From Dryococelus australis (lineage: Eukaryota; Arthropoda; Insecta; Phasmatodea; Phasmatidae), in NCBI GenBank assembly GCA_029891345.1, contig CM056993.1, positions 229,801,265-229,865,264 on the forward strand: a DNA stretch of 64,000 nucleotides, given 5' to 3'. Under the pieces are notes generated by a model that ran no database searches, had not been told where the DNA came from, and saw only the letters and a list, made by a program, of their open reading frames with translations. Below are positions 45,527-57,741 of this stretch, piece after piece (positions within the stretch are counted from its first letter, which is position 1; the number at the start of each line of letters is the position of its first letter). The position numbers and the translations under genes were made by a program.

Positions 45527-48320
45527 CAGTTAAACCTTGTTAATTCAAAGTGATCGGACCTAGTTTTTTGACTTCGAATTACATAATTTCAAATTATTGA
45601 ATTTTAAAAAAATTTCTTTATGTATATTAAAGAGAAATGCACATTTTCCCTCTCCAGCACTCACATTCTGTAACTATTTCTCACCTTATTTCAGTTGAGA
45701 TAGTCTTTAATTTTGATCAAAATGAAAAATGCAATTCTGTAACTTGTTTTTCTTTAATTTCAATCAATTTCTGGGATCTTGATCGGGTTCTTATTTAGAT
45801 CGAAAATGTTAGTAGTTTTCAACATGGTGGAGGATTATAAGAACCGTATTTTGTTAAGATTTAAAGATTTCATTTTATTATGGGACTGAATATTCACACA
45901 TTTCTGTTAAGAGAATGTATTTATTGATCTGGAACGCTATATATTCAATAATATTGTAATTTTGCATACAGATCCATTTCACAAAATAACTGGTAATCCA
46001 TATACATCAGTAATAGTTATGTTGTTGTTCATAGATAGCGGCAAAGATAATAAATTCTATTATTTACTCAAAATTTTTATTTGTAATTGTTTATGAGAGT
46101 AAGTTATTAAAATGGATTAGTATTAATTTATAAAAGATAGGAAGGTTTAAAAAATGTCTACTTTTTACGAACAGTTCTTTTCTTTAACATTACATATAAT
46201 ACGCTAGTATTTTTTTATTTTTCAACATATTTGTATAAAATCTTAACAGTTATTCATATTATGTCGATTATTTCAAATAGCACTAAATTATCTGCTTTGC
46301 TAGGTGCTGGTGGTGTATTACTAATAATTTATATAGCAACGGTGCTGTCAAATTAATATTTAAATAAAGGGGTAGTTACAGATTACGAATCAAAATAAAA
46401 CACACATTGTAAGCAATATTCTTTGCTAATAATAATATTTATTAAATGTTAAGCATAAAATACATGCTCGCTCTCAGTTCTAAATGGGTATTCACTTAAA
46501 ATATAAATAAATATTAGTGTACGTACAAATAAGTGGTAAAGAATCTAAATTCTGATTGGCAACTGGTTGCCAAGATAAGCACTTTCATTTTCTCCCATGG
46601 CCATCCAATGTTTCCACATAGTGCTCGAGGAATACGATTGAAATTATTTGTGCCATCTCGATAGACTTGGAAATAATTTACAGAATTGATTCTTCCCAAA
46701 TCAATCAAAATGGAACTCTCGAGACGAGAAGTAGTTGTGTTACAGAATCCAAGCACAGGTAAACACAACTACGGACCCGGGAATAACTACCGTCTCGAAT
46801 TTACAATCCTGTTTTGGGGAACCATAAAATTTTTGGTTTAAAAAAGGCAAAAATTTGAAGGAAATAGCACAAAAAATAAGTTTGTCACATTTATCTTGGT
46901 CATTAATTATATGTTCATGTGCAGTAGAATATAGGTGTTGTAATTGTTGCCTTTAATTGCTATGCCAAAATATAAAAAACAAAAAAAAAAGTAAAGTTTG
47001 GTTAAAAACTGCACTCTTGTAGCCAGAATCCTTTCCCACCCTCTCATTTGAATGCACTCCCCCGGCGAATGTTGCCTCAATCCCACACTGCCTGGCCGGC
47101 CAGCCCTGGGCGCTGGAGCCAAGTGCCATGCGGTTTTTGTGTCAAACAGCCCCTCATTAAGCTGGGTTTAGCCTCTGAAAAGATCGCTCATCCCTTCCCC
47201 CTCCAATCTCTTCCTTTTTACAGTCGATCCTACACGGGCTGTCCGTCATCCCTCCCCTTGAGCAGGTTTCACCCAATGCAATTATATTACAGCACAGCTC
47301 CTTGCGGGCAATCGCTCGCTCAAGAATTGCAATGAAATCTCTCCCGTTCACTCCATGTCCCCTTTTACATTGCGCAATTGAAAAACACAATATACATTAA
47401 ATCTGTTTCCTTCCCACCATATAGTTGTACAAATGAATAAGCAAAAGCTCAATGCATTATGTGCATTGACAATAACGGGAATGTTTATGAAGAAAAAGAA
47501 AATAATTGTGAACCATGTATTTATTTTAGGCAGTAAATACGGTACTTTCGAATTTATTATTGCAGATTTTTTTTGTTCTGCATATAATCACAGTCACTGC
47601 CACAACCTTTTAAAGCATTCTCGCACAAATGTTTTGTGATAATTCGGCGACTTTGTATTGTAGAGCACTGGAAACTTTTTTTATTCGTCTAATAAACTCA
47701 AAACACCAACACATGTCCATTCCATTTTTGTTTACACTCACCACACATGTAGTCCAGAATGGCCAATCACGTTGCTTGTTCTGTGCAACTTACGTGGTCT
47801 TGCACAGAAATATAGAGCATGTTCTATTCTCAGAAATTGCGCCGTCACTTGCATTGCGTGTGAAATTCCGAGAATTTTGTGTCTGAGCTGCAACACAATA
47901 TTAGCAGATTGCAAGGAAATTGTGCCTACATTGCATCAATGTAAAACCTGTTTTAGTCACACCGCTTTGCTTCCTTCCTCCTTCCATCCTTCAGCCACGC
48001 CCACACCATTACTCTCATTTTCTCTCTCCATCATCAAGCCACGCCCACACCACACCAAGCTTCCTACCTCCCTCCAACTGTCACAACAGGCAGCCCTGCA
48101 TTTTCTTTGTCCTACTCTCCCCAACTTACAGCAGTGCGTGGCCATGTCGCATCTTTTCATCTCTTCAGCGGGGCGGAAGAGGCGACGAAAACCATTCAGC
48201 AGATGTGAAAACTCTGGCACGATCATTTATATTTCCTGTTCTTCCGTTTGAGGGCACATACACATTTCAAATTATTTATGATTTTGAATTAATCGGCTTA
48301 GAATTAACAAGGTTTTACTG
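45527..48320. mobile_element. Tigger-type DNA transposon with unidentified interior
   Basis: Left terminus CAGTTAAACCTTGTTAATTC at 45527; the reverse complement of the right end from 48320 is CAGTAAAACCTTGTTAATTC, a 19 of 20 match that continues as AAAG/TAAG. TA follows at 48321-48322; TG precedes at 45525-45526, likely a mutated TA. The 2.8-kb interior has no recognisable transposase. It holds GC-rich patches at 47030-47350 and 47980-48190 (with AGCCACGCCCACACCA twice), so it may contain further insertions. Confidence 0.75.
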
Positions 48321-49089
48321 TATACACACCGAAATATGGTTATTTATGTCTCTAAAGAAAGTAATAACCTGACTTATTGTGTACAACTGATACTAATGTA
48401 CCTGCCCGATTCCCTACCCGTACAGATACATCAGGAAAAGGCGAAGTATCAGAACAATTCTAGTAATAAGAATAGTATTTAGTTTTATGAAACAGAAACT
48501 TTATTTTAATATTAACAAATTAATAAATTTAATTTTTATAGAATATGTAAAAAATTGGTGAAATTAAATATCCCAAAAGTTATATAAAAGTCATGTAGAA
48601 ACAGATCATTTTTGTTATGTGTTGAAAATTCGAAATAATAATATTGTCTTAAATAAATAATTATTATGTAATAGATTAAAAGGTAAGGAGTTAATTAAAC
48701 AGTGATTTGCAAAATAAATATTTAAAGATAGAGTGATGAATTTGAATGCGACGAGCATGTTGCAGCAAATATAGAGCATTAAAACATAGATTTTTTTCCA
48801 TTTGTAACCATTTTGTAAAATTTGTTCCTAACTGAGGGGGTCATGTAACATTGCAGATTTTCAGGGTTATATTTATATAGTCATAGACATAATTTTTTTT
48901 TGTATTTAAAGATTACTTCTTATGTTGTCACTTTATTTTGATATATTTCCAAATTCCTTTTTTGTATATGAGTTGGCAATATAATATTTGGTTTATTTTA
49001 ATAGTTACTTACATAGAGAGTCATTTGTTTCTAGATGGTATTCAGTATTAATGTTTGTTATTTTTCATTTCTTTCTAGACGGTATAAAG
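48321..49089. other. AT-rich stretch, nothing recognised
   Basis: No coding potential or clear repeat. Confidence 0.5.
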
Positions 49090-50960
49090 CAGTCAAATGT
49101 GTATTAAACATAAGACTATCTGGGTTGTCTCTCGTCTCGCCATTGCTGGTTGACGAAATGTGTCATGGTCAGACGACAGCCAATCAGAGGACACAAACAA
49201 AATAAGTAAGGCTAATATAAAATAGAACAAAATTTTTCTTTTGAAGGAATTCTTACCACCTCAAGGCTGGACTTGCGTTTAGTAAGATGAATATTTTGAC
49301 GCGTAACGGCCGGAGGGTAACGGAGGGACGGCACCATGTCACAGAGAGTCTTGGTGAGTGCTAGGTTATGCGCACCCAGTAGTGGGGGTTTTGGGATGAT
49401 TCAGTCTTTACAAGGTACTGGAGCACGTTCAGTGTAAAGGACTGGCCTGGTAGCTTTGTGGCAGGGTGCGAAGTCAGTTTCCGTGAGAATGTGACTTTGC
49501 GTTTCAGCAGGTTTGCTCTAGGCTGTATACCTGGACGACGTGTAACCTGTGGAGGCTGCTTTACCTGTGTCAATTCTGGCTGGCGTGAGTTTGAGCCTGG
49601 TTTCTCAGTTGGCAGGAGCTCGAAGGTTGTGCTGGATATAGGGATTGGTTCCGCTGGCTCAAGTTCCCAAAAGCGTGGGTTGGTGATCCCCAAGGACTTA
49701 TCCTGCTTATCCTGTCCACTAAGGTAGGCGGCGAGTACGGGGGTGTTTCCTCCTTAAGGCAAGTGAGAGCTTCGAAGATGTCCTTGGTAATCTCTTGTGT
49801 AGATAGTCTTTGTAGGTAACGCAACCTTGGGCTTGATCTCTCGATGAGAGTTTTGATAGTACAACCAGGAGGGGGTTAGGTTCCTACTGATGCCCGGAGG
49901 CAGTGATCACCTGTCTAACATTCTCTTGGATACCACTCCGGTGGGAGTAGGACATTAGGACAGAATCACACGTTCACGTCCGTGAAAATACAGCAGGTGA
50001 CGTGATGTCCTACATTGGTGTACAGCCACGTGCAGTATCTGCTGACCGAGGATGGTATCCCTATCCAAGCACTTAACGTCGAAACGCGGTGAATGCTGAG
50101 TGTCAGGTCTTGCTGGTGGACAGCCTCAGCACGTGGGTGATTATCTCAGGAGGGACAGTCTCCCCAAACTCACAGAACAAATAACTCCGGTGCTGGGGGC
50201 ATGATGGGGAGAGTATCCACTGAGGAGGCAAGCTGACCTCGAGAAACTGAGTACCTAGTATCGGGGCTCTACCATTCTGTACACCATGGTGCACTGAAAG
50301 ATTGGCCATCCAATTTGCGTGTGGGTACTATTATTAGTCTACTGCATTTTTTTAAGTAACTTCCCTTGGTCACCTGCAATCCCTTGGACAGCGTGAAGTC
50401 CACTGGGAGAGGAATTACTCCTACAGGAAAGTTACCCTTGTGTTGGTTGAAATATCTGTTTATTCCTTTGACGGAAATAAACAGGGTGGTGACGCACTAC
50501 CCACTAACGTCAGAAAGAGCTTACGAAGCTTAACCCACGCTGAGCCAGGTGAAGGTGACCTGGTCCTAAGCTAACAATGGCAGGGTAGACGAGCATTATG
50601 TAGCTTACTTGAACTGGTATTATTACTACTTGTGTTTACCCGGAAGAAGCCGCAGTGTCTAGGTGTGTAGACGACATTGGCAATGGTTGGATCTTCAGCA
50701 TGGTGTGCAGTGTAGACAGGCTAGTAGAAGGATACCTCCGGCAACGAGTTGCAGTGGACACTAAGGAGCGGAATGGTTCCTTCTGCACAAATACGGTGAA
50801 GGAACAAGGAAGGCTGGAGCTAACGACCGGACTGGTCAAGATCTCAGGCAAAGTGTGCGGTGGAGAAAATGAAGATTGGTCAATGAGTCGCTTGGATTCT
50901 GTTGGGACCTTCAACACAGTGTGCTGTGACGGTCTGGTGCAGACTTAGCATTTAAGGGTT
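49090..50960 (-). other. GC-richer retroelement-like block, unresolved
   Basis: Minus-strand frames at 50636-50917, 50103-50309, 49570-49824 and 49361-49693 are Pro/Ser/Thr-rich (PPHTLPEILTSPVVSSSLPC; ELLPTEKPGSNSRQPELTQV). They are separated by stops. TTAGGACCAGGTCACCTTCA (minus, ~50570) with AATAAAC about 100 bp on resembles TTTAGGACCAGGCCTCCTTC and AATAAAC at 55575-55682. This suggests two relatives of one LTR family in opposite orientation. No RT or integrase is visible. Confidence 0.3.
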
Positions 50961-50975
50961 GCGGCCCATTATTTA

Positions 50976-52267
50976 TAGGGATGGGCCGATACCACATTTA
51001 GCAGATACCAACAATACTGATTCTCAGCTGCCGATGCCGCCTGTCATAGTGATGCCGATACCAGTTTTGATGAGCAAAATTATAATTCCCAAGCCCCGAT
51101 ATTTGGAAATACTTTTTATTACTTAAATTTAAGTATTCAGTTTTGTGAACACTGTAACACTGTAAGCACTTTTTATTAGGTGTCTACAGCATAGAAATTA
51201 AATTCAACACTTATTTTAATAATAAATTATAAGATAAGCAATTTAACTGGGCAAATAAGTGACTTACAACTCTAGGAAAAACTGTTACCAGACAATAAGC
51301 ATTCATTACAAACTGAGTTAATTAAAGTCAATTTTCAAAACTTCAAGCAATGTGATGCGGACTTGGATTTCAGATCTGAGAAATACATACATAACCTCAA
51401 CGTGCATGTTTGTTTATTTCAACAGCCTAAAGATGTAATTAAAAAGAATTTATTGAAATCAATTTAATATTAAATGTTTACTTGAAATTGAGCGAAAAGT
51501 TTTTTTTATTTATATTAATAATTTTGTTTAATATTCCTTCGTCGGCTGAGCCATTTTCAATCCCTTGTTTAAAATGACCACTGATGTATTTGTGACAATT
51601 TTTTCCAATTATTACTTGCTGAGTGTTATTCAGACCTTTAACACATTAACCAAAACCGCAGCTAATGGTTTCCAATAAGAACTACGCCCATCAAAATCTA
51701 GTGTATTTGTTTTCACTTTCCATTTTCAATAACAACAGTTTCATAGAGTGTGAGATTCATTTTCATTGCCACCAACCTACAAGTGCAGTAAACGCATAAG
51801 AAAAATAAGAACACATGTTGTGCTTTCTCATTGTTGTCAACCTACGAATGCAGTAAAAACAGTAAAAACTTAAGAAGAAAATAAACAAGAAACTCTTTCA
51901 GGATGTAAACAATAATATTGATAACACCAGTTGTCAATTAACTGCATTGTCTTGCATTCATGTAGTGTCCAAAAACGAATGATGCACACAATCTTTGAGG
52001 AATGTACCAAAACGAAAAATGTTAACATCAGAAACATATCATCAAAAAATAATTGTTCCGAATATATTTTCAGTTTTGGACAGAATATCTGATTGTTGGA
52101 TGCAGTAAATTAATACTTTACGAAATGTAGCCAGCTGGGTTATTTAACGTTGTGTTAAATAAATTAGTGCTACTAATCTGTGAATAATAATCTGCAAATA
52201 ATGTTCAGATGCTTCCGGTGCTGTTGGTCATGGTATCTGCTGGTTAATCGGTATTGGTCCATCCCTA
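50976..52267. mobile_element. non-autonomous hAT element (1.3 kb)
   Basis: Perfect 8-bp target duplication ATTATTTA at 50968-50975 and 52268-52275. Termini TAGGGATGGGCCGATACC and, reverse-complemented, TAGGGATGGACCAATACC are inverted repeats. The 8-bp duplication and the R-GGGATGGRCC termini fit hAT. The interior is AT-rich with no transposase. Confidence 0.92.
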
Positions 52268-52705
52268 ATTATTTATCTTCTGACTTGTGTACCCCTTCAG
52301 TCAGCTGGGTAGGGGTGCTCGATGGAGAGGGTGTAGCTGTAGCAGAGCTTCCTCAAGGCGTGATGTCACCAGCTGACTTGTAGAGCCATCTGACGGCGAG
52401 CTGTGGTACTCTTTGCCTTGGATGCATAGCCTCAGTGGCTCAGCCGGTGAGCAACACAATCTTTAGGTGGGAACATCCATTCGTGCTTTTGGTAGACAGT
52501 ACAATCTTGCCTCTCATGATGCGTGGTAACAATGAAAACTCCATAAGAATCAAGTGACAAGGCTTGCGTACTGATAAGGCGAAGTTGTTTACCCATTGTT
52601 TTAAAGACACTGTGTGTCATTTTGAATGATTAAAAATATAATAAGACTGCTGCAACATGTTTTCTATTATGAAAGAAACGATAATTGAATAATAAGAAAT
52701 ATTAA

Positions 52706-52823
52706 TTTTGTTGTATTTGCGAAGATTATGTAAGTATTTATCCATTTTGTTTAAGAAGAAATAATTTTATTGTGTTTGAGACAATTATGTAAGTAGTTAT
52801 CCATATTGTTTAAGAATAAATAA
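52706..52823. repeat. 59-bp tandem duplication
   Basis: TTTTGTTGTATTTGCGAAGA...TTTAAGAAGAAATAA and TTTTATTGTGTTTGAGACAA...TTTAAGAATAAATAA are adjacent and parallel throughout. Confidence 0.85.
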
Positions 52824-52983
52824 TTTGTTGAATGTTGTCTTAGAAGAAGATGAACCAGTAAATAAAAAATTTGAGAATATTTGAATTGCAATTTTATAAT
52901 TTATACTGAAAAGATATTATGGTAATTTAAAACTGAAACTTTACAACTGACGACCTGGTGATTATTTATTTGAAATGTAACCA

Positions 52984-53292
52984 GTGTTGGCTGGATTTGT
53001 TAAGTCATGGGTGGACAAGAGGTATGTTGAGGTAGAAGAAAAGTTTGATTTTAGCAGACTGGATTTTCCGACTCCTCTACAGCAAATAAGGATCATTGAG
53101 AACAACCACCCTGGTGTATCTGTAAATGTATACTCGCTGAATGTTAGAGTAAAAGTGGTGCCAACATGCATGACTGTGAATGAGAAACCTGAAAATATTG
53201 ATCTTCTGATGGTGGACGAAACTAAGTATATTTCACATTATTATTACATGAAAAACTTTTCAAAACGTGCAATCGCAAATTACTTTGCATAG
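52984..53292 (+). pseudogene. second Polinton/Maverick polymerase B fragment (N-terminal region)
   Basis: An open 102-aa stretch reads FDFSRLDFPTPLQQIRIIEN, NHPGVSVNVYSLN, NEKPENIDLLMV and SHYYYMKNFSKRAIANYF. It aligns by order and spacing with the region around IKTDDIPRIENQIDASINV, HINLFIS and HCCWIRDLSKLL of the copy at 12851-17480: the block just before the exonuclease domain. It is not a recent duplicate, since the two differ greatly. No further polymerase text is visible on either side, so it is an isolated scrap or a diverged family member. Confidence 0.65.
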
Positions 53293-53845
53293 GTACAAAG
53301 TTCATGTATACAAACAGTGTTTTAAGCATTATACTGATCACCCACAGAAATCAGGACTCACTGGGCAACAGTCCCTTTCAATACACAAAACAAAGTGTAA
53401 AAGATAAATTTTCAATGTGTATGTCTATTTTCTTATGTCGTACTTTACTAAATATAAAAAAAAAAATAGTTTTAAAAAATATATATTTTGTTTTCTTTAT
53501 TTTAAAAGCCCCTCTGCTTTGTGAGTATAAGTTATTTTTAATAAAAGTATTCTCATTTAAGAATAAAACAAAAACATTAAATATGATAGTTTAAGTACTT
53601 TGCAGGAATGGTCGTTGTTACCATTTGATACAGGCCGATAGCAGGCAAACTAATCGAGAAATGAATGCCATGTATGTGTCGAGAATATAATGCAAAATAG
53701 AGGGTTCTGTCAGCGCCACTTATACTTTAAAAAACCATTAACAAATATGGCTGCCACCTGGGGGTTGAATTAATACGCTAGTGCTACCTAGGTGATGAAA
53801 ACATGACGTCCGATATTGCAGGCGAATGAAGGTGAGAGACAAACT

Positions 53846-53994
53846 CCAGTAATGTATAGACAAATGACGGACAAAAAAACCAAGATGATAGCCTACAGCA
53901 ATATATAGACAAATGAAAAATGAAGGAAAACAAAATGGCACCCTCCAGTAATGTATAAACAAATGGCACATGAAAAAAACAATATGGTGGCATA
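53846..53994. repeat. ~50-bp minisatellite, three units
   Basis: Units begin CCAGTAATGTATAGACAAAT (53846), ACAGCAATATATAGACAAAT (53895) and CCAGTAATGTATAAACAAAT (53945). Confidence 0.85.
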
Positions 53995-54164
53995 TGATAG
54001 AATGAGTATAGGTGAAGGGAGTATGGGTGAGGAAGTCAGTCGTCTGCTGGGCGTGGTGCTGAGGGAACTTCGGAAATGTAAAATTTTGAAAAATAAATTT
54101 TATAATAGTTTTTCAAATATTTTAAAATAATTTTTGGGAATTTTTGGAAATTCTTGGGGTCAAG

Positions 54165-54560
54165 TTCATCAAAGGTCATCACATCAATGTCGGGGTCATC
54201 TGCATCCAATATGGCAGTGATAGTCAGTAACTTAATATGCTTGTTGACTTTTATAAATTTTTTCTCCATTTTTGGTTTTCAAGGTCATGGGGTCAAGATC
54301 ACATATATCCAATATAGTGGTAATAGTCTGTAACATAATATGCTTGCTGAGTTCTATGCATTTTAAATCTAGTTTTGGTATTAAAGGTCATGGGATCAAG
54401 GTCACTGGCTCCAACATGACAGTGATAGTCAGTAAAGTAATATGCTTGCTGGATTTATGTATATTTTGCAATATTTGGAATTTTTGGGGGATTTTTTGGA
54501 ATTTTTTTAAGAATATTTTCAATGTCAAAGGTCACAGTCGAAGGTCCAAGTCAACAGCTG
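54165..54560. repeat. ~100-bp diverged tandem repeat containing AGGTCA motifs
   Basis: Three units share CCAATATGGCAGTGATAGTC then AGTAACTTAATATGCTTGCT (near 54208, 54308, 54414). Each is preceded by AGGTCA/GGTCAAGGTCA-like text: TCAAAGGTCA at 54168, TCAAGGTCAT at 54279, AAAGGTCATGGGATCAAGGT at 54383, and TCAAAGGTCACAG near 54526. Confidence 0.8.
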
Positions 54561-54799
54561 CCAGTTGCTGGTTTCCAAGATGTCCACTGGGCGATCGGAG
54601 ATGTTCATGTTCTGTCATTCCAGCCCCTTGGCTCTGGCTCCAGGCCCAGGACCCGTTGCGCCAGAACCGACATTTCCCTTCTACTACCGTGCACTGATCA
54701 CCCGTTGGTCCAAGTCTTCATAAAGTTCTTTCTGTTTGCATGCTAATAAAAAAGTAGTGCGGAACTAAGTTAAGTTGGTACTAGGTAGATAAAAAAAGT

Positions 54800-56830
54800 A
54801 TTTGAGTGACACATGACACACATCTTGACTATACTAAACACGACTTTGCCTCATCTGAATGTGTTTTCACTTCACCCCAAGTTGGTTTAGAACAGTACTG
54901 GAGGCTGCTCAAGTGCCTACAGGATACACCCCTTGTTGTGGGGGCTTTATTACAAACACGTCAGTTTGTACTGTTCACCCAAAGTGAGACGTCACATCAA
55001 CCTTCCCGAAGTATGAAATTGTGCTATTATCCGAGTGGCCGAGACTGCCTCTCAAGGTCATGTAGTGCTACGACTGACCAAGGGATGATGCTAGCAGACA
55101 GCTCCAGCAGACAGCTTCACTCAGGAGGTTGGACTCACAACCCCCGCACCTCAAAGGGCCCATGAACTGGGAAAATATGTGTCTGTGCGCAGCCCAGAAA
55201 CCTCATCAGTTGTTCGCCAGTTCTCTTCAGAGCCCAGTAGCTCCGGCAGCTTCCTCTACCACTCCTGGTACAAGAGCTCTCTGTCACCCTCAAAGTCCTA
55301 GTGACCTACCAGAAACTCTTCAGCAACTTTACCAGTAATCTTCCAGGAGACCTTCCAGATGCTTTTCACCACTGCTGCGCAGCCCTCAAAGACGCTGTCA
55401 ACCCTTCTTGCCTTACCTTCTGGTACCGGCAATCACACTGTCCCTCCGGCAGTGTAAGCACCACCACTACAATTTCTGGTAGTGGCGCTCAATGGTCCCT
55501 TCTTGACAACATTTAGATTTATTTAGGGTCAGTTATTTTCATATCTACCTAGCCGGATTTGCCTTTTTTCAGTTTAGGACCAGGCCTCCTTCATCTGTAT
55601 ACACATAGTCTAACTTCCGTTCAGCACCAGTTAGTTAGGAGTTAGTTCGGGCCACTGTGCTTATTCCAGATGGAATAAACTTGAGTTTTTCTTAAACCAC
55701 TGCATACTATTTTCTAAGGTGTTTGTTCCTTCCTCAGTAGACGACGACCCACCAGAGCAAAGCAGGAGACTGTGCATTTGAATAACTCTTTACCAAAACT
55801 AGTGTAGGACTGCATTCTCCCTTCACAGGGTGCACGTACGTTGACAACTCACATAGTCGACTGCTACCCGTACTGTACACCTGGTGGGTGTGCAGTAAGT
55901 TAGAGCCCCAACTACTAGTAACCCAATCCAAGAGTCATCTGATCGCTAGTCAAGTTGACCCATTCTGTCCATCGCGCTGCACTGTTGCCGGAGGGAGTGA
56001 AATACTGGTCTTGTGACTGGCCAACACTTGGACCCACACCCACTGTTGTTATATGGCTCCCAGAGGACATCCAACACTCTACAACCACCGTGCCTTGTGT
56101 GGCCGGTTATAGGAGCACAGGATAAGACACTGGTCATTTCAGCTGCTGCTTTGGCATTACACGTAGCCAGGGAACTTTTTCACCTGCCCTCCTCTCGTGA
56201 GGCTATCCGTTGTACCTGCCTTATGCCATACTCCCAACAAAATGGCACCAGGTGGAAAAACAGAAAGACCTGTACTAAAACAGATGCTATCGGGGTCTAC
56301 ATCACAGTTCCAACTGCGCTTTGCAGTGTAACTCCACAAGAACGTGATCAAGCCGTCCGCCAGCTGGAGAGGCCTCACCTCCCTTGCTTTATTCCAGCTT
56401 CCCATCAAGACCACGACCGACCTCACCCAATGGTCATTGGTATCCACCAGGGACGAGAAGTACTGCTGGGACTTGGCAACCCCTGGTTTGAGTGCCGGCG
56501 GGCCAGCAGCCTTGCATGGGCCCAACCCAGCTCCAGCTCCTGTCGCTACACCAGCAGCAGACCAAGGAGCTACCTTGGTCCCCAGTAAGCACAGATAAAC
56601 CAGTGACAGTTGCCCACCCCTTTGCCAGACAGTCAAAACCTCTACTGACTACATACCTTTGCCACCAGGCCATGCATCCGACTTTATGAACCGGTCGAGG
56701 CCCTCCCTGTTGATAGAAAGGTCAAAGTCAGCTCGGACGTGCCTCTGACCTGCACGACAAAACTTTGATTGACCGTGATGACCCTCTCAACCAAAGGCCG
56801 TCGTGCATCAGGAGTAATAAAACAATGAAA
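54800..56830 (+). other. GC-richer retroelement-like block, unresolved
   Basis: Plus frames at 54806-55165, 55129-55516 and 56013-56598 are rich in Pro, Ser, Thr and Gln. Together they read like a decayed gag or non-structural retroelement protein. ATTCCAGATGGAATAAAC (55666-55683) is a possible polyadenylation region. No zinc knuckle, RT or integrase is seen. It may share an LTR family with 49090-50960. Confidence 0.3.
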
Positions 56831-57166
56831 AAATTTGTGTGGTTATTAAATTTAGGTTTGGATTGTTTTTGTAAAATAATTTATCAACAATGAAATTTGG
56901 ACTTAATGTTTGCAATGGGTAATAATATTAGTTTTCTTTGGGTTTTTCATTAAATTTGGTTAATATTTAACTTGGAGATGTGTTCTACTCTTGTCTTGGA
57001 TTGTTTTTGGGTTCTGGTCGTAGCTTAGAGACAACTCCATTGTAATATTTTCCTGGGGAATTATTTTGAGGAAAATTTATTTTCTGGTGAAATTTAAATT
57101 CTTAGCAGTACTCCCTATGAGTGTGCAATGTTGTATGTTTTAGTGTTGTATTTCCACTGAGACATC

Positions 57167-57741
57167 ATGTTCCTTCCCTACATTACAATTCAGTCCTTGG
57201 CTAATTTCGCCCTTGCTACAGTCTCCTTCACAACACTGGATTCAGGTCTAGTTTTTGAACATGAAGATGACGTCTTGTTTTCTGACAAAACCTATTTGAT
57301 AGTGTTGAATTTTGATTTGATTTCTCTGCAAGACAAGTGTTCTGAACTTGAAACCATGATAAATACAGTTGTGTTAGTGCGTGAGATTGATAACATGCAT
57401 CCTGCTAAGAATTCTTCTTTTGAACAACAATTTATTCTTACTGTGGTACAATGAAAAAATAGTTATTTTGCATTTAAGATTGAAATTGGAACCCTTATTG
57501 CTTTATTGCCATCCAGATCTAAACGTGCATTAATTGGTCTGGGAGGAAACATTTTGAATACTGTGTTTAACTCTTTAGATAGTGAAGATTTAACCCTTCT
57601 GGAACAGCATCTAAATTCTTTGGAAAAACACCTAGGATGACATTCCTACTAATGGTGGTAATCAAATTATTCTCATCAAGAATTTGGTAGACAGGATAAT
57701 AAATAACACTGGATATATCAAGAAATGTAGTCAGTTGTATC
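57167..57741 (+). pseudogene. Errantivirus/F-like envelope gene, N-terminal part
   Basis: ATG at 57167 opens 95 residues ending at an in-frame TGA (57452-57454); the same frame continues beyond. It includes LDSGLVFEHEDDVLF and YLIVLNFDL, the start of an insect endogenous-retrovirus Env ectodomain related to baculovirus F. A furin-type RSKR lies at 57515-57526, followed by a small-residue-rich stretch in fusion-peptide position and NSLDSEDLTLLEQHL. This order, ectodomain start, cleavage site, fusion segment and helical region, is that of F-like fusion proteins. Env of this family mediates membrane fusion; this copy cannot, as it has stops and two transposon insertions. No signal peptide is evident. 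Confidence 0.68.

Noticed and set aside
46514..46768. 84-aa minus ORF (MCLPVLGFCNTTTS...)
   Set aside because: No homologue recognised, inside the Tigger-bounded interior; too short to support.
47541..47575. GCAGTAAATACGGTAC as a terminus of the 3691-4614 pogo-like family
   Set aside because: Shares only a short core and no partner terminus was found.
53846..53994. CRISPR-like array
   Set aside because: Units are contiguous ~50-bp repeats without unique spacers, in eukaryotic DNA.
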